From Bradyrhizobium elkanii USDA 76 (lineage in GTDB: Bacteria; Pseudomonadota; Alphaproteobacteria; Rhizobiales; Xanthobacteraceae): DNA of 64,000 nt. Under the pieces are notes generated by a model. The model saw only the letters and a program-made list of their open reading frames with translations, was not told where the DNA came from and did no database searches. Shown here one piece after another: positions 49,843 to 58,730 of the stretch (position 1 is the first letter of the stretch; each line of letters opens with the position of its first letter). Location: assembly GCF_023278185.1 (NCBI RefSeq), contig NZ_CP066356.1:4766001-4830000 (forward strand), read 5' to 3'. A program made the translations under genes and the position numbers.

Positions 49843-50220
49843 CTACCTAAAATCCGCCGCCGTCAGCTCGATCGGCTTGCCGTGCGGGGTGCGGTCGGCG
49901 GCGCGGTCCCAGGCGTCGCGGTAGCGGTGCAGTGTCTCATGCGTCGTGACGCCCTTGGCGGCCACGAGGTGCTCGAGGGTTGCCAGCCAATGCTGGTAAT
50001 AGGTCTCGCCGGTGTCGGGATCGCCGGCAGCCTGCGCGCGCTTGATCTGGTCGGCGAGCGCGGCAGCCCATTCGGTCCAGGTGAACACGCCGCGGTCATG
50101 CAGGCTCAACGCCATGGCGAATGCCTGCGCTTCCCAGGGGGCGCGGAATACCGGGCCGTCCTGATCGCGGGGGATGCTGGAGACGGCGCTGGTCGCGCGC
50201 GCAGCGGCGCCTGCATCCAT
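49843..50220 (-). CDS. nitrile hydratase accessory protein (P14K-like)
   Basis: A 125-aa activator expected to deliver or insert the active-site metal of nitrile hydratase. The family stretches PVFRAPWEAQAFAMALSLHD, GVFTWTEWAAALADQIKRAQ and YYQHWLATLEHLVAAKG are visible; the first and last resemble the N-terminus of the beta subunit, to which these proteins are related. The start ATG overlaps the beta-subunit stop by 1 nt. Last gene of a three-gene operon. Confidence 0.88.
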   Translation of the reverse strand: MDAGAAARATSAVSSIPRDQDGPVFRAPWEAQAFAMALSLHDRGVFTWTEWAAALADQIKRAQAAGDPDTGETYYQHWLATLEHLVAAKGVTTHETLHRYRDAWDRAADRTPHGKPIELTAADFR

Positions 50221-50879
50221 CAGACAGCCTCCAGATAGGGCTCGAACGCGTCGATCGAGACCTTGATGGTCGGATCGGAGTCCGGTCCCCACAGCTCGCG
50301 TCCGTCGAACACGACGGTGTACAGCCATTGCGGATGTTCGCCGGCGTCGTTGGCGACCGTATCGGGAAATACGTGACAGCCATGATCGCGCTCGACCACC
50401 CCGACGTGACCGCGCACGTAGCGCGGCAGCCGCGTGTGGGTGGCGGGATGGATGTTCTTCGCCCGCACCCGATCGCCGGCCTTGAATTTCGCAGGTCCCG
50501 GCGCGGCGCGGCCGAACTTGCCGCGCACCATGATGCGCTCGATGTCGGCCACCGAGAACTTGCCGTGCTTGAGCGCTTTCGCCGGCGCGACGGCATGCCC
50601 AGCGGCGACGTCGTCGTTCGAGATGAAGCCCTTGTCGAGCAGCAGGGCTTCCAGCCCGAGCAGCCATTTCCTGTAGTAGGAGCTCGACAGATAGACCTGC
50701 GGGGGCAGGGTCTCGCGATAGAAGCGCGAGGCGTCGATGTTGAAGGCGCCGGCCGCGCCCATCGCGCGGACCATGGCGAGCACCCGGGATTCCCACTCCT
50801 CATGGAACATCGGCTCGTTCGGCTCGGGCTCGACCTTGCCGAACCCATCCATGCCGCCCATGTCGTGGACGCCGTTCAT
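50220..50879 (-). CDS. nthB: nitrile hydratase beta subunit
   Basis: A 219-aa subunit that pairs with the alpha subunit to hydrate nitriles to amides. It starts [20 protein letters not shown], the standard NHase-beta opening. It has the helical N-terminal half with [14 protein letters not shown], and the C-terminal SH3-like barrel with [20 protein letters not shown] and FDGRELWG. It overlaps alpha by 4 nt and the accessory gene by 1 nt. Confidence 0.93.
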   Translation of the reverse strand: MNGVHDMGGMDGFGKVEPEPNEPMFHEEWESRVLAMVRAMGAAGAFNIDASRFYRETLPPQVYLSSSYYRKWLLGLEALLLDKGFISNDDVAAGHAVAPAKALKHGKFSVADIERIMVRGKFGRAAPGPAKFKAGDRVRAKNIHPATHTRLPRYVRGHVGVVERDHGCHVFPDTVANDAGEHPQWLYTVVFDGRELWGPDSDPTIKVSIDAFEPYLEAV

Positions 50880-51505
50880 GACGGCGCTCCCGGTTTCTTG
50901 GGAAAGCCGGTGCCGATCATGGAATCGCGCGTCACCAGCTCGGCGAGCTGGTCTTCGCTCAAGCCCTCGGTGCCTTCGGGCCGCATCGGCAGCACCAGAA
51001 AGCGCGTCTCCGCGGTCGAATCCCAGACCCGGATTTCCGTCTCCTTCGGCAGGCTGACGCCGAAATCGGCGAGCACGCCGCGCGGATCCTTGACGGCGCG
51101 CGAACGATACGGCGAGGCCTTGTACCAGACCGGCGGCAGCCCCAGCATTTCCCAAGGGTAGCAGGAGCACAATGTGCAGACGACCATGTTGTGGCGGCCA
51201 GGCGTGTTCTCGATCGCGACCAGATGGTCGCCGACCCGGCTGACATGGCCGAGGGTGCCGACAGCCTTGCTGGCGTCCTCGAGCAACGCCTTCTTGAAGG
51301 CGGGATCGGTCCAGGCCTTGGCGACGACGCGGGCGCCGTTATGCGGGCCGATCTTGGTCTCGTAGGCCTGCACGATGGCGTCGAGCGCGGCAGCCTCGAC
51401 ATAGCCCTTCTCGGTCAGGATCGATTCCAGCGCACGGACGCGCAGTTCGGTCTCCGACAGTTCGGAATGGTCGTGATCGTGGTGGTGATGATCATGTTCG
51501 CTCAT
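50876..51505 (-). CDS. nthA: nitrile hydratase alpha subunit, cobalt type
   Basis: A 209-aa catalytic subunit. The metal-binding claw is [10 protein letters not shown] with C110, C113, S114 and C115; Thr after the first Cys and Tyr after the last are the cobalt-type pattern (iron enzymes have Ser and Thr). The N-terminus is exceptionally His/Asp-rich ([18 protein letters not shown]), a possible metal-binding tail. ATG 51505 is used; a GTG at 51511 is in frame. Order alpha-beta-accessory is normal, but no amidase gene follows. Confidence 0.93.
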   Translation of the reverse strand: MSEHDHHHHDHDHSELSETELRVRALESILTEKGYVEAAALDAIVQAYETKIGPHNGARVVAKAWTDPAFKKALLEDASKAVGTLGHVSRVGDHLVAIENTPGRHNMVVCTLCSCYPWEMLGLPPVWYKASPYRSRAVKDPRGVLADFGVSLPKETEIRVWDSTAETRFLVLPMRPEGTEGLSEDQLAELVTRDSMIGTGFPKKPGAPS

Positions 51506-51579
51506 GCCCACAGAATAGGCGAAACCGTCGTGCTATGTCGAGGCAGGCAGTACACAAGAATGCGAGCGGGGAGGTATGC

Positions 51580-52386
51580 GTGGTTGATGATGTGACGATC
51601 GAGAAGGGGCTCGGACCGGAGGGACGGATCGCGGTGGTGCGGTTCGACCGCGGCGACGGTATCAACGCGCTGTCGCCGGAGGCGCTGCGGCAGCTGACCG
51701 ACGCGGCGCGCAGTTTCGAGGACGATGGCGAGACCTCGGTGGTGGTGCTGACCGGCGGCGCCAAATCGTTCAGCGCCGGCTTCGACCTCAAGGATGCCGA
51801 AGGGCGTTCGCGCCAGACCATGGACATGGGCGCGCTGCGCCGGCACCTGAAGCTCGGGCCGCGGCTGACGCGCGCCTGGCAGGACATGGAGCAGGTCACG
51901 ATCGGCGCGATCGAGGGGTTTTGCGTCGGCGGCGGCGTGGCACTCGCGGTCGCGCTGGATTTCCGCGTCATGGCGCGCGACGCGCATATGCGGGTGCCGG
52001 AAATCGCGCTCGGCATGAACATGAGCTGGCAGAGCGTGCCGCGCATGCTGCATCTGATGGGACCGGCGCGCACCAAGCAGGCGGTGATCCTGGCCGACGA
52101 CCGGATCTCGGCCGATGAGGCCTACGAATGGGGCTTGGTGGAGCAGGTGACCGATCCCGGAAGGTCATATGAAGCCGCGATGGCGCTCGCGGCCAAGATC
52201 GCCGCCCAGCCGCCGATCTCGGTCGCGATGACCAAGCTGACGGTCAACCGGCTGGCACATGCGCTCGACGATCTCGCCAGCCACATGGACCTCGACCAGT
52301 TCGCGCTGGCCAGCCTGACCGAGGATCACAAGGAAGGCGTCGCGGCGTTCCTCGGACGGCGGAGGCCGCGCTTCAAGGGGCGCTGA
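51580..52386 (+). CDS. enoyl-CoA hydratase/isomerase family protein
   Basis: A 268-aa crotonase-fold protein. Oxyanion-hole elements are GGAKSFSAGFDLKDAEG and IEGFCVGGGVALAVALDFRV. The usual second catalytic-glutamate region reads VPEIALGMNMSWQSVPRMLH. A GTG start at 51580 with GGGGAGG 6 nt upstream is preferred; an ATG at 51535 is in frame but lacks a good site and would overlap the nitrile hydratase leader. Divergent from nthA. The substrate acyl-CoA is unknown. Confidence 0.82.
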   Translation: MVDDVTIEKGLGPEGRIAVVRFDRGDGINALSPEALRQLTDAARSFEDDGETSVVVLTGGAKSFSAGFDLKDAEGRSRQTMDMGALRRHLKLGPRLTRAWQDMEQVTIGAIEGFCVGGGVALAVALDFRVMARDAHMRVPEIALGMNMSWQSVPRMLHLMGPARTKQAVILADDRISADEAYEWGLVEQVTDPGRSYEAAMALAAKIAAQPPISVAMTKLTVNRLAHALDDLASHMDLDQFALASLTEDHKEGVAAFLGRRRPRFKGR

Positions 52387-52426
52387 TACGTGTCGTTCAG
52401 GAGCCCTTCCAGGCTTCGGAATGGCG

Positions 52427-52463
52427 AAGGCCCTGACGCCGGGCCGAGCGTCAGGGCCTTTGC
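52427..52463. terminator. strong intrinsic-type terminator hairpin
   Basis: Perfect 13-bp stem AAGGCCCTGACGC (52427-52439) against 52448-52460, 8-nt loop, ending in TTT. It lies 40 nt after the enoyl-CoA hydratase stop, in front of the convergent ackA, and could serve both. Confidence 0.8.
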
Positions 52464-52614
52464 GGTGCGGAGACGACCCCAGCACCTTTCAGGGCCTGGG
52501 AGCCGACAGTGGGGTCATCCGCCTGCACCGTTGTCGAGATCTAGCAGGCAACAAATAGCATGCGCCCGTCGCCGGCGTTCGCATTTGCATATGTGAATCG
52601 GCCTCTCGTCGATC

Positions 52615-53799
52615 CTAGGTTCCCGGGATCAAGGCTGCGCAGTGGCGAGCGATGGTTGCTTCCTCGTTGGTTGCTATGACGAGCACATCCACTGAACTAT
52701 CCTCGCAAGCAATGTGCAGCTGTGCCGCAGCGTTGGCGGATGGATCGAGCTGGACACCCAGCCATCGGAGCCGTTCGCAGACCTGCTCGCGAATCTCGCT
52801 CGCGTGCTCGCCGATACCGCCTGTGAACACCAGGCATTCCAATCCGCCCAGCGTGCCAGCCATCGCGGCGACTTGTTGCGCGATGCGGAACGTGAAGAGG
52901 TCAACCGCTTCCTTCGCGGCGGGCTCCTGGCTTGCGAGCAGGACACGCATGTCGGAGGACAGGCCTGAAACGCCGAGCAGCCCCGATTGGTGATAAAGCA
53001 GCTGCTCAAGGTCGTCGACCGACATGCCGTTCTGCTGCTGGAGGTAAAGCAGAACGCCCGGATCGATCGTGCCGCAACGAGTCCCCATGACCAGGCCGTC
53101 GAGAGGCGTCAGCCCCATCGTGGTGTCGATGCTGCGGCCGTTCCGCATGGCGCAGAGGCTTGCGCCGTTGCCGAGATGCGCCACCACGGTGCGCTTCGAG
53201 GAAAGCTCCGGCGAGATGTCGGCGAGGCGGCCCGCGATATATTCGAAGGAGAGACCGTGAAAGCCGTATCGCCGAATGCCGGCGCGTTCGAGATGTCTCG
53301 GGATCGCAAGCCGATTGACGGGCGGCGCGAGGCCATGATGGAACGACGTGTCGAAGCAGGCGACCTGCATCAGTTCCGGCCGGATCGCGCCGATTGCCCG
53401 GATTGGCGTCAGGCAGCGAGGCTGATGCAGCGGCGCCAGCGGGGTGAGGGCGTCGAGGGCGGCAAGCACCGTCCGATTGATTTCGACCGGACGCGGAAAC
53501 TCGCGGCCGCCGTGAACGACGCGATGCCCGACGGCACGCAGCCGCTCGCCGAGATGATGTTCGATCCGAGCCAGGACTGCGGCAAACAGCCGATCGGGCG
53601 GCGTATCTGGTTCGACTTGCTCCAACGCGAACGACGCGCGGCCGGCCGGATCGGTGAAGACCAATCGCGACGCGCCCTCGTGCTCATCGATCTGTGCCTT
53701 GCAGAGCAGCGTGGGATCGGTACGCGAAGCATCGAAAAGGCCGAACTTGATGCTCGACGAGCCGGAGTTGACGATCAGGACCGCATCGGACGTCGGCAT
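52615..53799 (-). CDS. ackA: acetate kinase
   Basis: A 394-aa ASKHA-fold enzyme interconverting acetyl phosphate + ADP and acetate + ATP. N-terminal VLIVNSGSSSIKFGLFD, VVAHLGNGASLCAMRNGRSI, TMGLTPLDGLVMGTRCGTID and FTGGIGEHASEIRE are the acetokinase signatures. It follows the phosphoketolase by 3 nt, so both are on one transcript. Together they turn xylulose-5-P or fructose-6-P into acetate and ATP without phosphotransacetylase. Confidence 0.95.
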   Translation of the reverse strand: MPTSDAVLIVNSGSSSIKFGLFDASRTDPTLLCKAQIDEHEGASRLVFTDPAGRASFALEQVEPDTPPDRLFAAVLARIEHHLGERLRAVGHRVVHGGREFPRPVEINRTVLAALDALTPLAPLHQPRCLTPIRAIGAIRPELMQVACFDTSFHHGLAPPVNRLAIPRHLERAGIRRYGFHGLSFEYIAGRLADISPELSSKRTVVAHLGNGASLCAMRNGRSIDTTMGLTPLDGLVMGTRCGTIDPGVLLYLQQQNGMSVDDLEQLLYHQSGLLGVSGLSSDMRVLLASQEPAAKEAVDLFTFRIAQQVAAMAGTLGGLECLVFTGGIGEHASEIREQVCERLRWLGVQLDPSANAAAQLHIACEDSSVDVLVIATNEEATIARHCAALIPGT

Positions 53800-53802
53800 G
53801 GC

Positions 53803-56214
53803 TCAACCGCCGGATTTGGCAGGTGCTCTGCCGTCCGAGCCGTTCGGCCAGACCCAGTCTCGAACCTCCGGCATGTCCTCGCCATGCTCGCGCACATATC
53901 GCGCATGCGCGATCAAGGCATCCCGGTATCCTTGCTTGATCTGTGCGGCCTTGGTGGCGAGCCCCGGCACGCGCTCGATCGCCTCGATCGCGAGATGGTA
54001 GCGGTCTAGTCCATTGAGAACGACCATGTCGAAAGGTGTGGTCGTCGTGCCTTCCTCGACAAAGCCGCGCACGTGCATGTTGTCGTGATTGGCCCGGCCA
54101 TAGGTGAGCCGGTGGATCAGATAAGGGTAGCCGTGGTAGGCGAAGATGACGGGGCGATCGCGCGTGAACAGGCTGTCGAAGTCGCGATCGCTGAGGCCAT
54201 GAGGGTGCTGTTGCCTCGGCTGCAGCGTCATCAGGTCGACGACGTTGACCACGCGGATCTTGAGGTCGGGGAGGGCCTTGTGCAGAAGATCAACGGCGGC
54301 GAGCGTCTCCAGCGTTGGCACGTCACCGGCGCAGGCCATCACGACATCGGGCTCGCTGGTGGGATCCTCGGTTCCGGCCCACGTCCAGATGCCAATGCCG
54401 GCATCGCAATGAGTGGCGGCGTCCTGCATCGAAAGCCACTGCGCGGACGGTTGTTTGCCCGCGACAATGACATTGATCCGATCGTAGGTCCGCAGGCAGT
54501 GATCGGCGACCCATAGCAGCGTGTTGGCGTCGGGCGGGAAATAGACCCGGACGATGTCGGCTTTCTTGTTGGTGACCAGATCGACAAAGCCGGGATCCTG
54601 GTGGCTGAAGCCGTTGTGATCCTGGCGCCAGACATGCGATGTCAGCAGATAATTGAGCGAGGCGATCGAACGCCGCCACGGCAATTGACGCGAGACCTTC
54701 AGCCATTTTGCGTGCTGGTTGAACATCGAATCCACGATGTGGATGAACGCTTCATAGCAGGAGAAGAAGCCGTGGCGTCCGGTCAATAGATAGCCCTCCA
54801 GCCAGCCCTGGCAGAGGTGCTCGCTGAGGACTTCCATGACACGGCCGTCTTGAGCGAGATGGACATCATACGGCTCGGTCGGCTCCATCCAGACCCGGTC
54901 CGTGGCTTCGAACACGGCATCCAGCCGGTTCGAGGCGGTTTCGTCAGGCCCCATGATGCGGAAATTGCCGGCATCGGCATTCAGCTTGAGGACATCGCGC
55001 AGGTATTTTCCAAGCTCGTGCGTCGCTGCGGCGACCGTCTGACCCGGCTGCTTTACGTCGACGGCAAATGCGCGGTAGTCCGGCAGCCGGAGCTCACGTT
55101 TCAGAAGGCCGCCATTGGCATGTGGATTGGCGCCCATCCGACGGTTTGCGGTCGGGGCGAGGGCTTGGAGCTCCGGGATCAGCGCACCATCCTTGTCGAA
55201 CAGCTCCTCGGGATGGTAGCTGCGCATCCAGTCTTCAAGCAGCCTGAGATGCGCGGGGTTGTCGCGGACTTGCGCGATCGGCACCTGGTGCGCGCGCCAA
55301 AAGCCCTCGACTTTGAGCCCGTCGACCTCCTTCGGACCGGTCCAGCCCTTTGGACTGCGCAGCACGATCATCGGCCAGCGCGGCCGCCCCGACCGCTTGC
55401 TGCCGCGCGCCTCGGTTTGGATCTTGTGAATGGCTGCAAGCGCCTCATCCAGGGCAGCGGCCATGGCGCGATGCATCGGCATCGGATCGTCGCCCTCGAC
55501 GAAAAGCGGCTCATGTCCGTAGCCGCGAAAGAGGTTGCGGATTTCCTCGTCGCCCATCCGCCCGAGCACCGTCGGATTGGCGATCTTGTAGCCGTTGAGG
55601 TGCAGGATCGGCAGCACCGCGCCGTCACGCGCGGGATTTAAGAACTTGTTCGAGTGCCACGATGCAGCCAGCGGACCGGTTTCCGCCTCGCCATCGCCGA
55701 CGACGCAGGCCACGATCAGATCCGGATTGTCGAACGCCGCGCCATAGGCGTGGACCAGCGAATAGCCGAGTTCGCCACCCTCATGAATGGAGCCGGGCGT
55801 TTCCGGTGCCGCGTGGCTTGGAATACCGCCGGGGAAGGAAAACTGCCGGAACAGCTTGCGCAGACCGTCGGTGTCTCGGCCGACATCGGGATAGATCTCG
55901 CTGTAGGTGCCTTCGAGATATGTGTTCGCCACCATGCCCGGACCGCCATGTCCGGGACCGCAAATGTAGATGACGTTGAGATCGAGCGCGCGGATGACCC
56001 GGTTGAGATGGGCATAGACGAAATTCAAGCCCGGCGTGGTACCCCAATGGCCGAGCAGGCGGGGCTTGATGTGTTCCTTGCGCAGCGGCTCGCCGAGCAG
56101 CGGATTGTCGAGAAGGTAGATCTGGCCGACCGAAAGGTAATTGGCGGCGCGCCAGTAGCGGTCGAGCAGGTCGAGATTGCCGGCGGTCGTTCTTTGTTCA
56201 ATCGTTGCTTTCAT
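53803..56214 (-). CDS. xfp: xylulose-5-phosphate/fructose-6-phosphate phosphoketolase
   Basis: An 803-aa thiamine-diphosphate enzyme that splits xylulose-5-P (or fructose-6-P) with phosphate into acetyl phosphate and an aldose phosphate. The N-terminal ThDP domain has [49 protein letters not shown] and [20 protein letters not shown] (the GDG ThDP motif). The C-terminal domains are complete, ending VWPNGSD. Length matches the family. Its partner is ackA. Promoter expected in 56215-56599. Confidence 0.95.
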   Translation of the reverse strand: MKATIEQRTTAGNLDLLDRYWRAANYLSVGQIYLLDNPLLGEPLRKEHIKPRLLGHWGTTPGLNFVYAHLNRVIRALDLNVIYICGPGHGGPGMVANTYLEGTYSEIYPDVGRDTDGLRKLFRQFSFPGGIPSHAAPETPGSIHEGGELGYSLVHAYGAAFDNPDLIVACVVGDGEAETGPLAASWHSNKFLNPARDGAVLPILHLNGYKIANPTVLGRMGDEEIRNLFRGYGHEPLFVEGDDPMPMHRAMAAALDEALAAIHKIQTEARGSKRSGRPRWPMIVLRSPKGWTGPKEVDGLKVEGFWRAHQVPIAQVRDNPAHLRLLEDWMRSYHPEELFDKDGALIPELQALAPTANRRMGANPHANGGLLKRELRLPDYRAFAVDVKQPGQTVAAATHELGKYLRDVLKLNADAGNFRIMGPDETASNRLDAVFEATDRVWMEPTEPYDVHLAQDGRVMEVLSEHLCQGWLEGYLLTGRHGFFSCYEAFIHIVDSMFNQHAKWLKVSRQLPWRRSIASLNYLLTSHVWRQDHNGFSHQDPGFVDLVTNKKADIVRVYFPPDANTLLWVADHCLRTYDRINVIVAGKQPSAQWLSMQDAATHCDAGIGIWTWAGTEDPTSEPDVVMACAGDVPTLETLAAVDLLHKALPDLKIRVVNVVDLMTLQPRQQHPHGLSDRDFDSLFTRDRPVIFAYHGYPYLIHRLTYGRANHDNMHVRGFVEEGTTTTPFDMVVLNGLDRYHLAIEAIERVPGLATKAAQIKQGYRDALIAHARYVREHGEDMPEVRDWVWPNGSDGRAPAKSGG

Positions 56215-56599
56215 GGAGCCAACTCCTCCCCAAAACTATCACAACAACGTCAGGTTGATCCCGCCGGCAATGATCGTGCTCGACCCTTGGCGAGGCCGGG
56301 CGGGACGCCAGGCAGCGATATCGGCGGCGGTTCTTGGCTGATGCATCGCGTTCGCTGGCTCCAACCGCAGGCGCCGCCCCTCGTTCCTTCGTTTGCCGCC
56401 TGGAGCGGCGCACCCCCTGCAGCCTGGCGGTGACGGCGACTGGTTTGGTCTTCGGCATCGGCAAACGAGGCATCTCCGAGCGAGATCATTGATCTCTCAT
56501 ATGTAAATGCCGGAACCAGGCAGAGAGATGACAAGCGGCAAGTGACTGATGTTCGACCGCGATTCGATATCCGCCATAGTCAGCCGAAGGGTGCAGTTG
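56215..56599. other. 385-nt region upstream of xfp
   Basis: No supported gene. It contains a perfect GAGATC-ATT-GATCTC palindrome (56482-56496), a possible operator, and must hold the xfp promoter (reading left) and that of the 30-aa peptide gene (reading right). No FNR/FixK box was seen. Confidence 0.4.
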
Positions 56600-56692
56600 A
56601 TGAATCTCATCGACCGCTACTTTTTCGCCGCAACGATTACCGTGACAATTGTACTCTGGCTGTACCTTGGGTTGTTGGTGGCCGGTAGCTGA
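56600..56692 (+). CDS. tiny single-span membrane peptide, 30 aa
   Basis: ATG at 56600 preceded by GAAGGG 9 nt upstream; the peptide starts MNLIDRYFFAATITVTIVLW. After a short charged N-terminus (Asp, Arg) a single hydrophobic helix runs to the C-terminus (LYLGLLVAGS). The composition is exactly that of small inner-membrane peptides and the frame has no competing coding strand. Function unknown. It is too short for routine gene callers. Confidence 0.55.
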   Translation: MNLIDRYFFAATITVTIVLWLYLGLLVAGS

Positions 56693-56853
56693 CGGCGTGT
56701 GCCTGGAAAACGGGACCAGTCCCACCTTGGCGTCGAAATTCCCCGCTCGCTGAAATAGGTCATGGCCGCTGTCCTGAACGCCGCGTCGGGAAACCCAACC
56801 GGCGGAACAACGTTAACACCTCGATCATCCGCGCAACTGGCAGAGGTACTGCT

Positions 56854-57201
56854 ATGCGTACGATCTTGATCGTGGAAGACGAGTATTTCATTGCCGATGA
56901 CTGCGCCACGCTGGCACGACAGGCCGGCTATCACGTCGTCGGGCCGTTCGCTTCGATCGACGAAGCCCGCCCGCACGCTTCCGTAGCCTCTGGCGCGCTG
57001 ATCGACATCAACGTCAATGGAACTTCGTCCTACAAGTTGATCGATACCCTGATTGCGATGGGTACACCGGTCACCCTGTACACCGGCTACGACGCCAGCA
57101 CGCTGCCCGAGAAGTATGCGCATCTCCCCGTGGTGACCAAGCCGCGCGGGTGTGCGGAAGCTCTTGGGATGCTGTGCAAGCAGATGAGCTTCGCCGGATA
57201 G
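56854..57201 (+). CDS. receiver-only response regulator
   Basis: A 115-aa CheY-like domain and nothing else. It has the acidic cluster E8-D9-E10 in ILIVEDEYFIADD, probable phospho-acceptor D51 in ALIDINVNG, switch Thr near 77 and K96 in VVTKP. Output domain absent, so it must act by protein contact or phosphotransfer. It resembles receivers paired with HWE kinases (VEDEYFIADD and the GPFAS stretch). An HWE kinase lies 2.3 kb downstream. Confidence 0.86.
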   Translation: MRTILIVEDEYFIADDCATLARQAGYHVVGPFASIDEARPHASVASGALIDINVNGTSSYKLIDTLIAMGTPVTLYTGYDASTLPEKYAHLPVVTKPRGCAEALGMLCKQMSFAG

Positions 57202-57299
57202 CCGGCGAGCTGAACGCAGATCGATGCGCGCGCCGGGATGCGCAGCGGTGGTTGATGGGGTAGACGGCCCCCCGTGAGAGCTCGCTGCTCTTTCTACAC

Positions 57300-57331
57300 G
57301 TCGTCCCTGCGAACACTTTCGCAGGGACGAC
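57300..57331. repeat. perfect 14-bp hairpin, REP-related
   Basis: GTCGTCCCTGCGAA (57300-57313), loop CACT, perfect complement at 57318-57331. It shares the GTCGTCCC...GGGACGAC ends with the REP pairs at 47.6 and 49.6 kb, but this one is a single hairpin. It lies 99 nt after the response regulator. Confidence 0.8.
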
Positions 57332-57491
57332 ACCGGATGTATTGCGCTGAGGTTCCCGGCGCGGCACTTTTGTTGGCAACTTTCCTGGCCGAGGTTTATT
57401 GTCTTCTTATCACCGGCCGAGGCTCTGCCCGTAGGCGTCGGTGGCTGAGAGACCGAGCGCGCTCCCGCCTGCACAGCGAGGGAGCGCGGCC

Positions 57492-57668
57492 ATGGCTGAT
57501 GTGCCCAACGCTTACCAAGCTTGGCGCGAAGAACTCGTTGCTCAGACGCACGAGGTGATCCAGCGTTCGCTCAGAATATTGCGCGAGAATCCGTCGGCCG
57601 ACACGTTCGTCGGCCGCAAGACGCAAGAGCCGTTCCCCCAAGAGGAAATCCGCTACGGGAACCCATGA
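57492..57668 (+). CDS. small hypothetical protein, 58 aa
   Basis: Starts MADVPNAYQAWREELVAQTH with a purine-rich ribosome-binding site (GAGGGAG) about 9 nt ahead. It continues as an amphipathic helix (EVIQRSLRILREN) and ends in a conserved-looking tail, FVGRKTQEPFPQEEIRYGNP. I recall similar unnamed proteins in Bradyrhizobium. No function known. Confidence 0.6.
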   Translation: MADVPNAYQAWREELVAQTHEVIQRSLRILRENPSADTFVGRKTQEPFPQEEIRYGNP

Positions 57669-57682
57669 TCTTGATCGGCGTT
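57658..57682 (+). promoter_or_regulatory. EcfG-type (general stress response) promoter
   Basis: GGAAC at 57658-57662, 16 nt, CGTT at 57679-57682: an exact match to the EcfG consensus reported for Bradyrhizobium. A start about 7 nt later would put the ribosome-binding site and ATG (57719) of the next small ORF in a short leader. One such match is expected by chance in a window this size. Confidence 0.5.
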
Positions 57683-57718
57683 GGGTTCTCCGCTCAGTGC
57701 TCTTGGCGGAGGCAAAGC

Positions 57719-57907
57719 ATGTGGGACGACTACTGGTTTCAGCTCGCCAGGTTCGAGGCCATGAAGCGACGAATTCAAGCTGGCAACGAACTCTTGCAAA
57801 AACAGCTCGCCGGTTCTTATGAACGGATACGACTGTCGTGCCGTCTATTACGCCAACCCGATCCTAACTTATCCTATGATAGGGCAGATGACACGACCCC
57901 CGGGTAA
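57719..57907 (+). CDS. small hypothetical protein, 62 aa
   Basis: ATG 57719 with GGAGG 6 nt upstream. It starts MWDDYWFQLARFEAMKRRIQ, a helix rich in aromatic and basic residues, then LLQKQLAGSYERIRLSCRLL. An in-frame extension to 57521 overlaps the previous ORF and is rejected. It lies directly behind the EcfG-like promoter. Unknown function. Confidence 0.55.
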   Translation: MWDDYWFQLARFEAMKRRIQAGNELLQKQLAGSYERIRLSCRLLRQPDPNLSYDRADDTTPG

Positions 57908-57916
57908 TGTAGCTTG

Positions 57917-58096
57917 ATGATTGATCCGCTGTTCGCCCGCGCTGAGCTCGCCATAGAAGAAAGTCAAACTTTGCGCGAACAAAGGAAATCGCTTACGGAT
58001 CAACGAGACGAGCAACTCGCCGAGCTGCGGCAATCGGTGCATAATTCGGCGAGCGCGCGCACGGAGATCAAAGCTCACCGCGACAACTGCAAGTAA
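57917..58096 (+). CDS. small coiled-coil hypothetical protein, 59 aa
   Basis: ATG 57917, 9 nt after the previous stop; starts MIDPLFARAELAIEESQTLR. Highly charged, heptad-like Leu spacing through LREQRKSLTDQRDEQLAELR suggests a coiled coil. Its 3' end overlaps the convergent ORF by 22 nt. No function recognised. Confidence 0.5.
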   Translation: MIDPLFARAELAIEESQTLREQRKSLTDQRDEQLAELRQSVHNSASARTEIKAHRDNCK

Positions 58097-58341
58097 GGTT
58101 TCGCTGGTGGGATCCGGGCATGTGCAGTATGCTGATGGGTCGGTAACGTCGACGAGCGGGCTTGGATGAAGCGCTCGAGATGCGCGGACAATTCGTAACT
58201 CAGCGCCAACCGTCGCCAGGATCGCGCCAGCAACTCATAATCCTTGCGCGTCGTTTCGACGCTGGCTGTCGAGGCCCGATGGTCGGCTTCGTCGGCCAGT
58301 TGCAGGCATTCCGCGATCCGATCTGTTGAATGGTGCAGCAT
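58075..58341 (-). CDS. small helical hypothetical protein, 88 aa
   Basis: Starts MLHHSTDRIAECLQLADEAD with AAGGA ahead of the ATG at 58341. The first ~60 residues (RASTASVETTRKDYELLARSW, LALSYELSAHLERFI) form an amphipathic helical hairpin, a type of small protein very common in Bradyrhizobium. The Pro/His-rich tail is probably unstructured. Function unknown. Confidence 0.6.
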   Translation of the reverse strand: MLHHSTDRIAECLQLADEADHRASTASVETTRKDYELLARSWRRLALSYELSAHLERFIQARSSTLPTHQHTAHARIPPAKPYLQLSR

Positions 58342-58419
58342 CGTTGTCCTTCCTGAGGAAGATGCGCCGGGTGGATGGGTCACGCCGCCGGTTCGCCGGA
58401 GATCGTGAGCCGAGACAAA

Positions 58420-58599
58420 TCAGGCAATATGAACGTCAGCCGATCTCAACGTCCTGAGCTGCGCGACCACGAGGCGTAACTCGTCCGCCAATTGGGCGTT
58501 ACGGATGCGGGTTTCCGTGACGGTTGAGAGGTCGGCGACCAGCGCGCGTTCTGCGGCCGTCTGCTCAAGTTGCTCGATACGTCTTTCGATGTCGGTCAT
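58420..58599 (-). CDS. small coiled-coil hypothetical protein, 59 aa
   Basis: Starts MTDIERRIEQLEQTAAERAL; almost entirely a charged heptad-type helix, ending in LRTLRSADVHIA. ATG 58599 chosen; the frame extends to 58671 without protein-like content. It is probably transcribed ahead of the 88-aa ORF (79 nt apart). Function unknown. Confidence 0.55.
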   Translation of the reverse strand: MTDIERRIEQLEQTAAERALVADLSTVTETRIRNAQLADELRLVVAQLRTLRSADVHIA

Positions 58600-58730
58600 C
58601 ACGCACCCCGTCCGATATCGCGACTGGAGTATCGTGGCGGTCGCTGCAAACCTCCGCACTAACATTTGCAAATGCTCGAGCGGATTATTCGTGTCCGGCA
58701 GCGTCGTTGAGACAGGCGGTCAAGCCTGGT

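Noticed and set aside
56250..56534. 94-codon reverse open frame upstream of xfp
   Set aside because: No ribosome-binding site, and the sequence does not look like a folded protein; treated as intergenic.
56802..56830. GGAAC near the first receiver gene as an EcfG promoter
   Set aside because: No CGTT-like element at 16-17 nt; the nearby AACGTTAAC is at the wrong distance.
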